Below, piece by piece: positions 33,769-42,742 of a DNA stretch of 64,000 nt (within the stretch, counting starts at the first letter, position 1; each line of letters begins with the position of its first letter). The notes below the pieces were generated by a model, which did no database searches, was not told where the DNA came from, and was given only the letters and a program-made list of their open reading frames with translations. The stretch covers positions 3,720,001-3,784,000 of the forward strand of contig NZ_JAPEMC010000001.1 of NCBI RefSeq assembly GCF_026343115.1, in the 5' to 3' direction. The DNA comes from Streptomyces sp. NBC_00102 (lineage in GTDB: Bacteria; Actinomycetota; Actinomycetes; Streptomycetales; Streptomycetaceae). A program made the translations under genes and the position numbers.

Positions 33769-34755
33769 ATGACGAGGACCACGCCGGCCAGGCCGGTGTC
33801 CGTGGAGGCGGTCTTCCCCGAACTGGCCGCCCGGCGGGGACGGACGACGCGTCTGCACCCCAGGCCGGGGCGGCCCGGGGTGCGGGAGAGCCATGTCGGC
33901 GGGCCGATGCTGTGGCCCCAGGACGAGGCGTGGCCGGTCTGCCGGGAGCCGCACCCGCGGGAGGCCGAGGGGTACGCGCCGGACGAGATCCGCAGCGCCC
34001 GGGCGGCGGGTGTGCACCCGCCCCGGCGGCCGTGGCCGCACGTGGAAGCGGAGGGGCCCGTTCCTTTCATCGGGCTCGCGCAGCTCTTCCGCCGTGACGT
34101 CCCGAATCTGGCCGCCGGGCCGGACGGGGCGGATCTCGTGCAGTTCTTCCGCTGCCCCCTCACCCACGGGCCGCACTACGAAAGCCGCTACCACCTGCGC
34201 TGGCGACGGGCGGAGGAGGCCGAGCGCGCGGAGCGACTGCTCGGAGCTCCGCCCGAACCACCCCTGCTCCGCTGGGAACACGAACTCCCCGAGCCGTGCG
34301 TCCTGCACCCGGAAGAGGTGGACACCTACCCCTGGGCGGAGGGTGACTCGCTGCCCGCCGAGCTGATCGCGCGCATCGACGCCTGGGACGAGGCCCAGGA
34401 GCTGGAACACGGCCCCGACGCCCTCAGTTACCAGTCCGACCTCTCGATCCCGCCCGGCTGGCGGGTCGGTGGCTTTCCCTGCTGGGCCTCGACGGGACCG
34501 ATGGCCATCGACTGCGCTTCCTGCGCGGCCCCGATGCGGCTGTTGCTGACCGCCGAGGGGTACGAGACGGAAGGCCCTTCCCACAGCTGGGTGCCGCTGG
34601 AGGACCGTGACCCGTCCCTACGGGGAGGCGCGTCGATCCGGGGCGGCGAGGCCGTGCTCCGGCCCACCCGGCTCCGCTTCGGCCGGGACCGGGACGCGCA
34701 CGTCTTCGTCTGCCCGGCCGATGCGGGACATCCGCCCCGGTGGGTGCTGGCCTGA
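33769..34755 (+). CDS. DUF1963/YwqG-like protein
   Basis: 328 residues. VGGPMLWPQDEAWPVCREPH, PVPFIGLAQLFRRDVPNLAA, LVQFFRCPLTHGP, then LSIPPGWRVGGFPCWASTGP, a CASC pair and VFVCPADAGHPPRWVLA. The WPxC, phage-type QFF and KVGG-W-like elements recall YwqG/DUF1963 proteins, whose function is unknown. Leaderless-type start: TACGGT 8 nt before ATG. Confidence 0.7.
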   Translation: MTRTTPARPVSVEAVFPELAARRGRTTRLHPRPGRPGVRESHVGGPMLWPQDEAWPVCREPHPREAEGYAPDEIRSARAAGVHPPRRPWPHVEAEGPVPFIGLAQLFRRDVPNLAAGPDGADLVQFFRCPLTHGPHYESRYHLRWRRAEEAERAERLLGAPPEPPLLRWEHELPEPCVLHPEEVDTYPWAEGDSLPAELIARIDAWDEAQELEHGPDALSYQSDLSIPPGWRVGGFPCWASTGPMAIDCASCAAPMRLLLTAEGYETEGPSHSWVPLEDRDPSLRGGASIRGGEAVLRPTRLRFGRDRDAHVFVCPADAGHPPRWVLA

Positions 34756-35228
34756 CGATGTGCCACCCGATGTGCCATCCCCTGCGCCATCCCCTGCGCC
34801 GCCCGGGGCCGCCTCCACGTACGAGTGATTTCAGGGGCAGTTGATTGCCGTTCGGGCCGTGTGGTGTTTCCGCAGGTCCGCCCGGAGCTCAAGCCCCGAG
34901 CTCCGAGCCCCGAACTTCGATCCCCGAGTCACGAGTTCCGAACCCCGAGCCCCGAACTCCGAGCCCTCTTTTGTAGGAATGGGTGGTCAGGTTGAATCCC
35001 ACCCACCCACCCTCCCCCACCGAACCGGCCAAGTCCCGAGCGTCAGCGCGCGGGTGGGGCATGTACGCGGTTGAGGGTGGCTTTCCGTGATCGGCTTGCG
35101 CCGGAGCGTGATGACGCTCTACGTTCGCGTTGAGCAACCTCAAACCTCGGAAAACGGACGACCCCGGCAGGTGTGGCAACACCGACCGGGGTCTGACCGC
35201 AACCAGATCGAGAGAAAGTCGATCCGTC
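34756..35228. other. intergenic region with GAGCCCCGAAC-type short repeats and a leader hairpin
   Basis: No gene is seen. An imperfect CCCCGAACTCCGAGC-like array spans about 34890-34965, then AT-richer DNA. The long leader (hairpin at 35160-35193) belongs to the winged-helix gene at 35229. Confidence 0.55.
35160..35193 (+). promoter_or_regulatory. two-tier stem-loop in the leader of the winged-helix gene
   Basis: GACCCCGG (35160-35167) pairs with CCGGGGTC (35186-35193), enclosing GGTGT/ACACC (35170-35174 with 35179-35183). It ends 35 bp before the ATG. It may act as an attenuator or mRNA stabiliser. Confidence 0.5.
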
Positions 35229-36503
35229 ATGGCTAGCGCCAACATTAGTGCCGCCCTGCGCGCGCCCGCCCATCCCATGGCGAAAGCCGGGTACGGCAAA
35301 CGCCACGCACCCGACCAAGCACCCCCGCACGCCCGCGACTTCGGTCATCTGGCACCCAGGGAGGCGGCCATCGGTGCCTACATCGACCGGCTGCCCGAAG
35401 GCGCCGCCATCGGCTACAAGGTCCTCGCCGAAGAGCTTCCCGACTACGGCCAGCAGGCCTGCCGCAGCGCCCTCGACCGGCTGACCCGCGAGGGCCATCT
35501 CCGCCGCATCAAGGTCCACTTGACCGGCGCCAACGGCACCAAGCACTGGGTGACCCGCACCTACTTCTCCCGCACCGCGCGCAACGCCGCCTGGTGGGCG
35601 GAGTTCGTACGGTTCGTGCGCGGCATCGACGTGACCGGCCAGCCGCCCGCCCCGACGACCGTGCCACAGGCGGGCGTTGCGGACGAGAAGGCGCCGGGCC
35701 GGAAGGTGCCGGGCGAGAAGGTGCCGGGCGCGCGGGTGCCGGGCGCGGCCCCCTGGCACACCGCACCGCCGGCGGACGACGCGACCGTCCCTGCCGGGCC
35801 GCCCGCAGACGCGCAGTTCCCCGCTGCAGGGCCCGTCGCCCCAGAGCCTTCCGGCGGAGCTGCCCCGGTGGTCGTCCCGGCGGCCGCCTCGGTGGTCGCT
35901 TCGCTCGGCGAGCTGATGGCGGGCCGGATGGACGCCCCGCCGCCCGGTTCCGCCGCCGCCCTGGCGTTGGAGCCCGGCGCCAGGGCGCCGCGCTCGGAGG
36001 CGTACGACGTACTCGCCGCGCTCGGCGTCCGTGACCCCCGGCTCCAGCTCTCCGGCGACGAGTGCGTGGAGCTGGAGCCCCTGGTCGGCGCATGGCTCGA
36101 CCGGGGTGTGGGGCGCGACCGGATCACCCACGTCCTCGCGGCGGGGCTCCCGGCGTCGGTGCACTCCGCCGTCGCCTTCCTGCGTAACCGACTGGAGAAC
36201 AAGATGCCCCCCACCCAGCAGCCCGCCCCTCACGCCTCGCAGCCCGCGCACGAGGAGATCGCCGGGGCCGTGATGATGTGCCTCTTCTGCGACGAGGACG
36301 AGACCACGACCACCCTGTTCGACGGGGTCTGCGGGGAGTGCCGCGCCGACATCGACCGCGACGAGGCCAGTGGCGCCACCGGCGACGTCCCCGACACCTT
36401 CCTCGCCCGCCCCCGGCGTGGCCAGGACGTCGCCGCCCGGGTCGCCGAACTCCGCGCGGCGTCCGGTCGCCCGATGACGGTGCCGGTGCCGCGCCGGAGG
36501 TGA
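35229..36503 (+). CDS. winged helix-turn-helix DNA-binding protein with Pro/Ala-rich middle and CxxC tail
   Basis: 424 residues from ATG 35229. N-terminal winged helix at about 35-110: LAPREAAIGAYIDRLPEGAA, YKVLAEELPDYGQQACRSAL, DRLTREGHLRRIKV, HWVTRTYFSR. The middle contains KVPGEKVPGARVPG repeats and an Ala/Pro linker; the C-terminal part has LGVRDPRLQLSGDECVELEP and a CLFCDEDE...CGEC four-cysteine cluster likely to bind zinc. This architecture recurs in Streptomyces as helix-turn-helix proteins of unknown role. An in-frame upstream extension is judged leader. Confidence 0.8.
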   Translation: MASANISAALRAPAHPMAKAGYGKRHAPDQAPPHARDFGHLAPREAAIGAYIDRLPEGAAIGYKVLAEELPDYGQQACRSALDRLTREGHLRRIKVHLTGANGTKHWVTRTYFSRTARNAAWWAEFVRFVRGIDVTGQPPAPTTVPQAGVADEKAPGRKVPGEKVPGARVPGAAPWHTAPPADDATVPAGPPADAQFPAAGPVAPEPSGGAAPVVVPAAASVVASLGELMAGRMDAPPPGSAAALALEPGARAPRSEAYDVLAALGVRDPRLQLSGDECVELEPLVGAWLDRGVGRDRITHVLAAGLPASVHSAVAFLRNRLENKMPPTQQPAPHASQPAHEEIAGAVMMCLFCDEDETTTTLFDGVCGECRADIDRDEASGATGDVPDTFLARPRRGQDVAARVAELRAASGRPMTVPVPRRR

Positions 36504-36518
36504 GCGGCGAACCGGAGC

Positions 36519-36854
36519 GTGGCGCAGAACGGGGCAGCGCCCCAGGTCACGACGGTGAGCAAGGAGACCGTACCCACCGGCACCCACCGGGTGGCAGTGG
36601 TCCACGACGCACGGACCGACCGCATCACGCTCTACGTGGACGCCCAGAAGGAGGAAGGCGTGAGCGCCACCTTCAAGGCCCCCGTGGCGAGCACCGGAGG
36701 CCTCCAGGTCGGACGCACCCTCCTGGCGGACGGCGCCGGGGGCTCGTACCTGCGCGGAGCCGTGGACGAGGTCCACGCGTACACCGGGGCCCTGTCCGAG
36801 AGGGCGGTCCAGGACCTCGCCAACGGGTACTACCCCTGCCTGACCTGCTCCTGA
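36519..36854 (+). CDS. LamG/concanavalin-like domain fragment
   Basis: 111 residues from GTG 36519. GTHRVAVVHDARTDRITLYV, GLQVGRTLLADGAGGSYLRG and AVDEVHAYTGALSERAVQDL match the second half of a Laminin_G_3 beta-sandwich, which normally sits in large secreted proteins. Here there is no signal peptide, no first half and no catalytic domain, so it is probably a remnant of a larger gene, though third-position GC is intact. Confidence 0.6.
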   Translation: MAQNGAAPQVTTVSKETVPTGTHRVAVVHDARTDRITLYVDAQKEEGVSATFKAPVASTGGLQVGRTLLADGAGGSYLRGAVDEVHAYTGALSERAVQDLANGYYPCLTCS

Positions 36855-37125
36855 TCCACCGGTGGTCCGCCCACCGGCCGCGGTGGGACCCCGGACAGGG
36901 CCGGCGTTCTTCCCCCGGTGGCGGAACGCGCCGGAACCGTGTGGTCTGGAACACAGACGCGCGTGACGGCCGGTGGGACGGGCATAGGCCTCGTACGAGC
37001 GGCTCGGGTCGACACGCCGGACCATTTGGTGGGCGGGACATCTCACCATCTGGTAAGGACAGGGAGATTCCGGGCCGCTCGTTAAACTGAGCCGACCGCA
37101 GTAACGGAATGAGCGAGGAGCGCAC

Positions 37126-38397
37126 GTGGGCCTGGTCGTGCAGAAGTACGGAGGCTCATCCGTAGCCGATGCCGAGGGCATCAAGCGCGTCGCCAAGCGA
37201 GTCGTCGATGCCAAGAAGAGCGGCAACCAGGTGGTTGTCGTGGTGTCCGCGATGGGCGACACGACGGACGAGCTGATCGATCTCGCCGAGCAGGTATCGC
37301 CGATGCCTGCCGGGCGTGAGTTCGACATGCTCCTGACCGCCGGAGAGCGGATCTCCATGGCCCTGCTGGCCATGGCGATCAAAAACCTGGGCCACGAGGC
37401 CCAGTCGTTCACGGGCAGCCAGGCCGGCGTCATCACCGACTCCGTCCACAACAAGGCGCGCATCATCGATGTCACGCCCGGCCGCATCCGGACCTCGATC
37501 GACGAGGGCAACATCGCCATCGTCGCCGGGTTCCAGGGCGTGAGCCAGGAGGGCAAGAACATCACCACCCTCGGCCGCGGTGGGTCCGACACCACCGCCG
37601 TCGCCCTCGCCGCGGCGCTGGAAGCCGAGGTCTGCGAGATCTACACCGACGTCGACGGCGTCTTCACCGCCGACCCCCGGGTCGTCAAGAAGGCCCAGAA
37701 GATCGAGTGGATCTCCTTCGAGGACATGCTGGAGCTGGCCGCGTCCGGCTCCAAGGTGCTGCTGCACCGCTGCGTCGAGTACGCACGCCGATACAACATC
37801 CCGATCCACGTCCGCTCGTCCTTCTCGGGACTGCGCGGCACCTGGGTCAGCAACGAGCCGCAAGGGGACCAGCAGGTGGAGCACGCGATCATCTCCGGAG
37901 TCGCCCATGACGTCTCCGAGGCCAAGATCACCGTCGTCGGCGTCCCCGACAAGCCGGGCGAGGCCGCCGCGATCTTCCGCACCATCGCCAACGCCGAAGT
38001 CAACATCGACATGGTGGTCCAGAACGTCTCCGCTGCCGCGACGGGGCTGACGGACATCTCCTTCACCCTCCCCAAGGCCGAGGGCCGCAAGGCCATCGAC
38101 GCCCTGGAGCGGGCCAAGGGGACCATCGGCTTCGACTCGCTGCGCTACGACGACCAGATCGCCAAGATCTCGCTGGTCGGCGCGGGCATGAAGACGAACC
38201 CGGGCGTCACCGCCGGATTCTTCGAGGCGCTCTCCGACGCCGGTGTGAACATCGAGCTCATCTCGACCTCCGAGATCCGCATCTCGGTGGTCACCCGCGC
38301 CGACGACGTCAACGAGGCCGTCCGCGCCGTGCACACCGCCTTCGGTCTCGACAGCGACTCCGACGAGGCCGTCGTCTACGGAGGCACCGGCCGATGA
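37126..38397 (+). CDS. lysC: aspartate kinase (alpha subunit; internal beta start)
   Basis: 423 residues from GTG 37126 (GAGGAGCGC upstream). It phosphorylates aspartate for lysine, threonine, methionine and diaminopimelate synthesis. Kinase domain: [60 protein letters not shown]. Two ACT domains follow from about residue 265 ([40 protein letters not shown]), sites of feedback inhibition. Overlaps asd by 4 bases. Confidence 0.98.
   Translation: MGLVVQKYGGSSVADAEGIKRVAKRVVDAKKSGNQVVVVVSAMGDTTDELIDLAEQVSPMPAGREFDMLLTAGERISMALLAMAIKNLGHEAQSFTGSQAGVITDSVHNKARIIDVTPGRIRTSIDEGNIAIVAGFQGVSQEGKNITTLGRGGSDTTAVALAAALEAEVCEIYTDVDGVFTADPRVVKKAQKIEWISFEDMLELAASGSKVLLHRCVEYARRYNIPIHVRSSFSGLRGTWVSNEPQGDQQVEHAIISGVAHDVSEAKITVVGVPDKPGEAAAIFRTIANAEVNIDMVVQNVSAAATGLTDISFTLPKAEGRKAIDALERAKGTIGFDSLRYDDQIAKISLVGAGMKTNPGVTAGFFEALSDAGVNIELISTSEIRISVVTRADDVNEAVRAVHTAFGLDSDSDEAVVYGGTGR
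37862..37878 (+). promoter_or_regulatory. internal ribosome-binding site and GTG for aspartokinase beta subunit
   Basis: AAGGGGA (37862-37868) precedes an in-frame GTG at 37876 (codon 251, [16 protein letters not shown]). In Corynebacterium the beta subunit starts at the equivalent place by in-frame internal initiation, giving an alpha2beta2 enzyme. The assignment here is by position. Confidence 0.65.
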
Positions 38398-39473
38398 CCG
38401 CACGCCGCCCCTCGCTCGCGGTCGTCGGTGCGACCGGGGCGAGCGGCGGCGTCATGCTCCAGATCCTTTCGCAGCACGCGGACGTCTGGGGCGAGGTGAA
38501 GCTGATCGCCTCACCGCGTTCGGCCGGCCGCAAGCTGGCCGTACGCGGCGAGGAGAAGGAAGTCCTCCCGATTTCCGAGGACGTCTTCGACGGCGTCGAC
38601 ATCGCCGTCTTCCTGGTGCCCGACAAGGTCGCGGCCCTCTGGGCACCCGTCGCCGCGTCCCGGGGCGCCGCCGTGGTCGACGGCTCCACCGCCTTCCGCC
38701 TCGACCAGGACGTGCCGCTGGTCGTCCCCGAGGTCAACCCGCACGCGGCCCGTACCCGCCCGCGCGGAATCGTCGCCTCGCCGGACTGCACCACGCTCTC
38801 GCTGATCGTCCCGGTCGGCGCGCTGCACGCCGCCTTCGGCCTGCGCGAACTGACCGTCTCCACCTACCAGGCCGTGAGCGGCCGGGGCCGCGACGGCGTC
38901 GCCGCCCTGCGCTCGGAACTCGGCGTCGTGTCCGCCGGCCTGGCGGCCGGTGCGGAGCTGGGCACTCGCCCCGGGGACGTACGCCGCGCCCTCGGTGACC
39001 GCCCCACCAGCCCCTTCCCCGCCCCCGTCGCGCTGAACGTCGTGCCCTGGGCCGGTACGGACGCGGGCGACGGCTGGTCCTCCGAGGAACTCTCCATCCG
39101 CGAGGAATGCCGCAAGATCCTCGGCCTGCCCCACCTGCGTACCGCCATCACCTGCGTGTACGTCCCCGTCGTCACCACGCACTCGATGTCCGTCCACGCG
39201 CGCTTCGAGGACGAGGTCACCGTCGGCCGGGCCCACGAGATCCTGGCCACCGCCCCCGGTGTCGTCCTCTTCGACAGCCCCGCCTCGGGCGACTTCCCGA
39301 CCCCGTCGGACGTGGTCGGGACCGATCCCACCTGGGCCGGCCGGGTACGCCGCTCCCTGGACGACCCGCAGGGCCTGGAGATGTTCCTCTGCGGGGACAA
39401 CCTGCGAAAAGGCGGGGCCCTGAATGTGGCCCAGATCGCCGAATCCCTGGCGGCCTCCCTGGGCGGCTCCTGA
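38394..39473 (+). CDS. asd: aspartate-semialdehyde dehydrogenase
   Basis: 359 residues. NADP-dependent reduction of aspartyl phosphate. [16 protein letters not shown] (Rossmann), [20 protein letters not shown], catalytic Cys132 in [10 protein letters not shown] (more often NPNCST), [25 protein letters not shown] near the active-site His and [13 protein letters not shown]. Translationally coupled to aspartokinase (ATGA overlap 38394-38397). Confidence 0.96.
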   Translation: MTARRPSLAVVGATGASGGVMLQILSQHADVWGEVKLIASPRSAGRKLAVRGEEKEVLPISEDVFDGVDIAVFLVPDKVAALWAPVAASRGAAVVDGSTAFRLDQDVPLVVPEVNPHAARTRPRGIVASPDCTTLSLIVPVGALHAAFGLRELTVSTYQAVSGRGRDGVAALRSELGVVSAGLAAGAELGTRPGDVRRALGDRPTSPFPAPVALNVVPWAGTDAGDGWSSEELSIREECRKILGLPHLRTAITCVYVPVVTTHSMSVHARFEDEVTVGRAHEILATAPGVVLFDSPASGDFPTPSDVVGTDPTWAGRVRRSLDDPQGLEMFLCGDNLRKGGALNVAQIAESLAASLGGS

Positions 39474-40064
39474 ATCGCGTTCCAAAGGTTCCGTGCGGTT
39501 CCGCGCGGGGCTCCGTGTGGGTTTCTTAACGGGTTCCGTGTGGGTTTCGTGCCGGTGGATCTTCCGTTCGGTGTTCGAAGCGGTGATCCATTTTCGCGTT
39601 GTGGCGGTGTTCCGCGATGGCTCGGCCCCGGGCCGGTGGCGCGTCGGCGGGTGGCCGGGTAGTCGCGCGTTCGCGTTTCCGGGGGCCTCCGGCCTGGTCC
39701 GGGCTCGCTCCGGCGTTGCTTCGGTGCTGGTTGGGTGCTGGTTGGGGACTGCTTCGAGGGCCGCTCAATTTTGTACGGCATCGAAATGTCTGATCGAAAG
39801 AGTTTTGTGGGATCTGTGAAGGTCACATGTTCAATTCGGCTTCCTTAACCTCTTGAGCTGCGGCGTTGTCATATCCGACGATGGCCCTGTGGTCCTGTGC
39901 AACCGTGAGTTGGCTGTTCGGCGTCTTCGTCGTCACTTCTTGCGTGATGGGCGCACCAATAGGGCAATTGGGGAAGAGCGGGTACGTATGAGGGCGAGTC
40001 GCAGAGAGCTGAACGCGCTGCCGCACGCGTACAACCCTGACGGGGGGCAGCGTGTCCAACTTGC
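39474..40064. other. 591-bp intergenic region upstream of the ECF sigma gene
   Basis: No gene supported; composition turns distinctly AT-richer from about 39770 to 39970. CGTGTGGGTTTC occurs twice (39510, 39537) and GGTGCTGGTTGG-type repeats near 39723. It probably carries the sigma-gene promoter. Confidence 0.5.
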
Positions 40065-40736
40065 GTGGCAGAGGTTCTCGAAATCCCGGTGGCCGGCTCC
40101 TTGCGGGGGGTGTCCGTGCTCCCGCTCCGCAAGCCCCGTGCGGCGGGCGGCATCCCGGTGATCTCCCCGCTGACCGCTGCGAACGCGACGAGCCCCGTCA
40201 GGCTCCCCCCGCAGCGCGAGGGCGCTGAAGAGGCGGTGGCGGCGGGAACGACGGTCGACCATCTGACCGAGACCTACCGCGCCCACTACCGTTCGCTCCT
40301 CGGCCTCGCCGCGCTGCTGCTGGACGACACCGCCTCCTGCGAGGACGTCGTGCAGGAGGCGTTCATCCGCGTGCACTCGGCCCGCAGTCGCGTACGGGAA
40401 CCCGAGAAGACGCTCGCCTACCTCAGGCAGACGGTCGTCAACCTCTCCCGTTCCGCGCTCCGCCGCCGCATCCTCGGGCTGAAGCTGCTCTCCAAGCCCA
40501 TGCCGGACATGGCCAGCGCGGAGGAGGGGGCGTACGACCAGCTGGAGCGGGACGCGCTGATCAAGGCGATGAAGGGCCTCCAGCGGCGCCAGCGGGAAGT
40601 GCTCGTGCTCCGCTACTTCGCGGACATGACCGAAGCTCAGGTCGCCGATACCCTTGGTATCTCCCTGGGCTCGGTCAAGGCGTACGGTTCGCGCGGGATC
40701 GCCGCTCTGCGCCTCGTGATGGAGGCGCAGGCATGA
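40065..40736 (+). CDS. ECF/SigE-family RNA polymerase sigma factor
   Basis: 223 residues from GTG 40065 (start uncertain; other in-frame GTGs lie about 45 bp downstream). Region 2: HYRSLLGLAALLLDDTASCE, DVVQEAFIRVHSA. Region 4: LQRRQREVLVLRYFADMTEA, QVADTLGISLGSVKAYGSRG. There is an unstructured 70-residue N-terminus. It overlaps by 4 bases the membrane protein gene that follows, probably its regulator. Confidence 0.9.
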   Translation: MAEVLEIPVAGSLRGVSVLPLRKPRAAGGIPVISPLTAANATSPVRLPPQREGAEEAVAAGTTVDHLTETYRAHYRSLLGLAALLLDDTASCEDVVQEAFIRVHSARSRVREPEKTLAYLRQTVVNLSRSALRRRILGLKLLSKPMPDMASAEEGAYDQLERDALIKAMKGLQRRQREVLVLRYFADMTEAQVADTLGISLGSVKAYGSRGIAALRLVMEAQA

Positions 40737-42439
40737 GCGGTCGCCCTCTCAGCCACGAACCGGACCGGACGGGAAGCGGAACTGTGAACCACGGGCCGAA
40801 CACCAGCCAAGGGCCGGACACGAGCCAGGGTCTGGACGCGGATTCCGGTTCCGGGCGTTCGGCCGAACCGACCGCGTCCGCCGCGTCGGCCGCGCGGCCC
40901 GGAACCGCCGAGCAGGGCGAGCCGGCCGCCGAACAGGCCGAGCCGGCCGGCCGTACACGCGGAGGCGACGAGGAGTACGGCCCTCCGGTATGCACACCGT
41001 CCGGACGGTATGCCGAAACGCCCGGCGACGCCCCGGCGGACGCGACCGGACACGACGCACCGACCGGTCCGGTCGGTGACACCCGGACCGGCGCGGGCGG
41101 CGACCTCTCCGACGACCGGCACGGCGTCTCCGACGGGCACGGTGTCTCCGACGGGCACGGTGTCTCCGGCGACCGGCACGACAAGGCGCCCCGTGCCCGC
41201 GACGACCTGTCCCGCCCCCGCGAGAAGACGCGCCGCTTCGGCGACGAAGTCTCCGCAGTTCCCGGTACCGGCACGTTGACCCAACTCTTCGCGGCACGTG
41301 GTACGACGGGCAGCGGCAGCGGCAGCGGCAGCGGCAGCGGCAACGGCGGTACCGGTCCGAGCGGTGGCTTCGGCGCCGGCCGCCCGGGCGGCGGTTCGGC
41401 CGACAGCGGCCCGAGCGACGCCGCAGACGCGGCCGGGACGGCCGAGACGGCCGAGGAGCAGGCGCTGCGGAACCTGCTGCGGGGAGCGGTCCAGGACCTC
41501 CGGCCCGCCGAGAACGCACTCGACCATCTGTACCGCGCCGTACCCCTCCGGCGGGCGCGACGCCGCCAGGCCGTCGTCGGCGCGGCCGCCGCGGCACTGT
41601 TGATCGGTACCGCCGTACCCGCCTTCGTCCACGTGGCGAACTCCGAGAACGCGGCCACCGCGGCCCCCTTTCCCACCGGGCACGACCGGAACTCCCAGCG
41701 CCAGCAGGGCGACACGTCCGGGGCGGTCGTGGGGGAGCGGCCGAGCGACGGACAGACCGCGCAGGGCACGGACGGCAGGCACGACGGGATACCGGACGCC
41801 GGCGAGAGCCCTTCCGCGACCGACGGGCCGACCGACTCCGACAGATCCGCCTCGGGGGCCGTCAGCGAAGAGGAACTCGCCTCGATCGCAGCCCTGCCCG
41901 CCTGCGCGCCGGGCCAGCTCGGCGTCGCCTCGGCCTCCACCGGGGCAGCGGACGCGAACGGCACGGTCTACGGCACCTTCCGGATCGTCAACACCTCTGC
42001 GGCGATGTGCTCGGTCAGCACCGCCGGCACGGTGGGTTTCACGACCACGGGTGCGGCGGACGCGACGAAGATCGCGGTGGTCCAGCACGTCGCGGGCGAC
42101 CCCGCCGCCGGGCTGCCCGACCCCGCCGCCGAACCCTCGGCCATGCTGCTGAAGCCCGAGATGTCGTACGAAGTGCAGTTCGCCTTCGTGCCGAGCGACA
42201 CCTGTCCCACCGCCACGAGTCCCACGCCCACGCCGACCGCGGCACCGACGGGGACGAGCGAAGAGCAGGACCAGGCGGCGAGCGTGGAGGCCCAGTCGCT
42301 GGCGGCCGACACCGTCCCGTCCGAGGGGACCATCGCCGTGACGCACACCCCGGAAGCGGGAGCGCCGACCGCGGAGACGACGATCACCCACGCCTGCGCG
42401 GGCACGATCTACCGGACCGGAATCCTCGCCGACTCGTGA
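40733..42439 (+). CDS. single-pass membrane protein, putative sigma-factor partner
   Basis: 568 residues. A long low-complexity cytoplasmic N-terminus (about 1-270) has DGHGVSDGHGVSGD 24-bp repeats and a GSGSGSGSG run. A juxtamembrane segment (AEEQALRNLLRGAVQDLRPA ENAL) precedes TM about 279-298 (AVVGAAAAALLIGTAVPAF). The extracytoplasmic part has Ser/Thr linkers and a beta-rich domain (GTVYGTFRIVNTSAAMCSVS, paired Cys). No HxxxCxxC anti-sigma motif is seen; an anti-sigma role rests only on the 4-base overlap with the sigma gene. Confidence 0.75.
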   Translation: MSGRPLSHEPDRTGSGTVNHGPNTSQGPDTSQGLDADSGSGRSAEPTASAASAARPGTAEQGEPAAEQAEPAGRTRGGDEEYGPPVCTPSGRYAETPGDAPADATGHDAPTGPVGDTRTGAGGDLSDDRHGVSDGHGVSDGHGVSGDRHDKAPRARDDLSRPREKTRRFGDEVSAVPGTGTLTQLFAARGTTGSGSGSGSGSGNGGTGPSGGFGAGRPGGGSADSGPSDAADAAGTAETAEEQALRNLLRGAVQDLRPAENALDHLYRAVPLRRARRRQAVVGAAAAALLIGTAVPAFVHVANSENAATAAPFPTGHDRNSQRQQGDTSGAVVGERPSDGQTAQGTDGRHDGIPDAGESPSATDGPTDSDRSASGAVSEEELASIAALPACAPGQLGVASASTGAADANGTVYGTFRIVNTSAAMCSVSTAGTVGFTTTGAADATKIAVVQHVAGDPAAGLPDPAAEPSAMLLKPEMSYEVQFAFVPSDTCPTATSPTPTPTAAPTGTSEEQDQAASVEAQSLAADTVPSEGTIAVTHTPEAGAPTAETTITHACAGTIYRTGILADS

Positions 42440-42600
42440 CGCGCGGACTGGTGACGCGCGGACTGGTGACGCGCGGACTGGTGACGCGCGGACTGGTGAC
42501 GCGCGGACTGGTGACGCGCGGACTGGTGACGCGCGGACTGGTGACGCGCGGACTGGTGACGCGCGGACTGGTGACGCGCCGACTGGTGACGCGCGGACTG
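42436..42600. repeat. 15-bp minisatellite, 11 tandem copies
   Basis: GTGACGCGCGGACTG repeated 11 times without interruption (one copy reads GCGCC), starting in the stop codon of the preceding gene, followed by partial ACGCGCGGACTCGTGACC. 165 bp in total, between the convergent sigma-partner and SURF1 genes (42440-42742 has no gene). Confidence 0.98.
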
Positions 42601-42742
42601 ACGCGCGGACTCGTGACCAGCAGCGGCCCGACTCGTGACCGGTGGCGGGCCGGGTCGCTGAGGCGTGGCGTCACGTACCGCCGCCCCGCGCCACTCGCCG
42701 CAGGGCGGCCTCAGCCGCCGAGGAGCTGTGTCCCTCGCTGTG

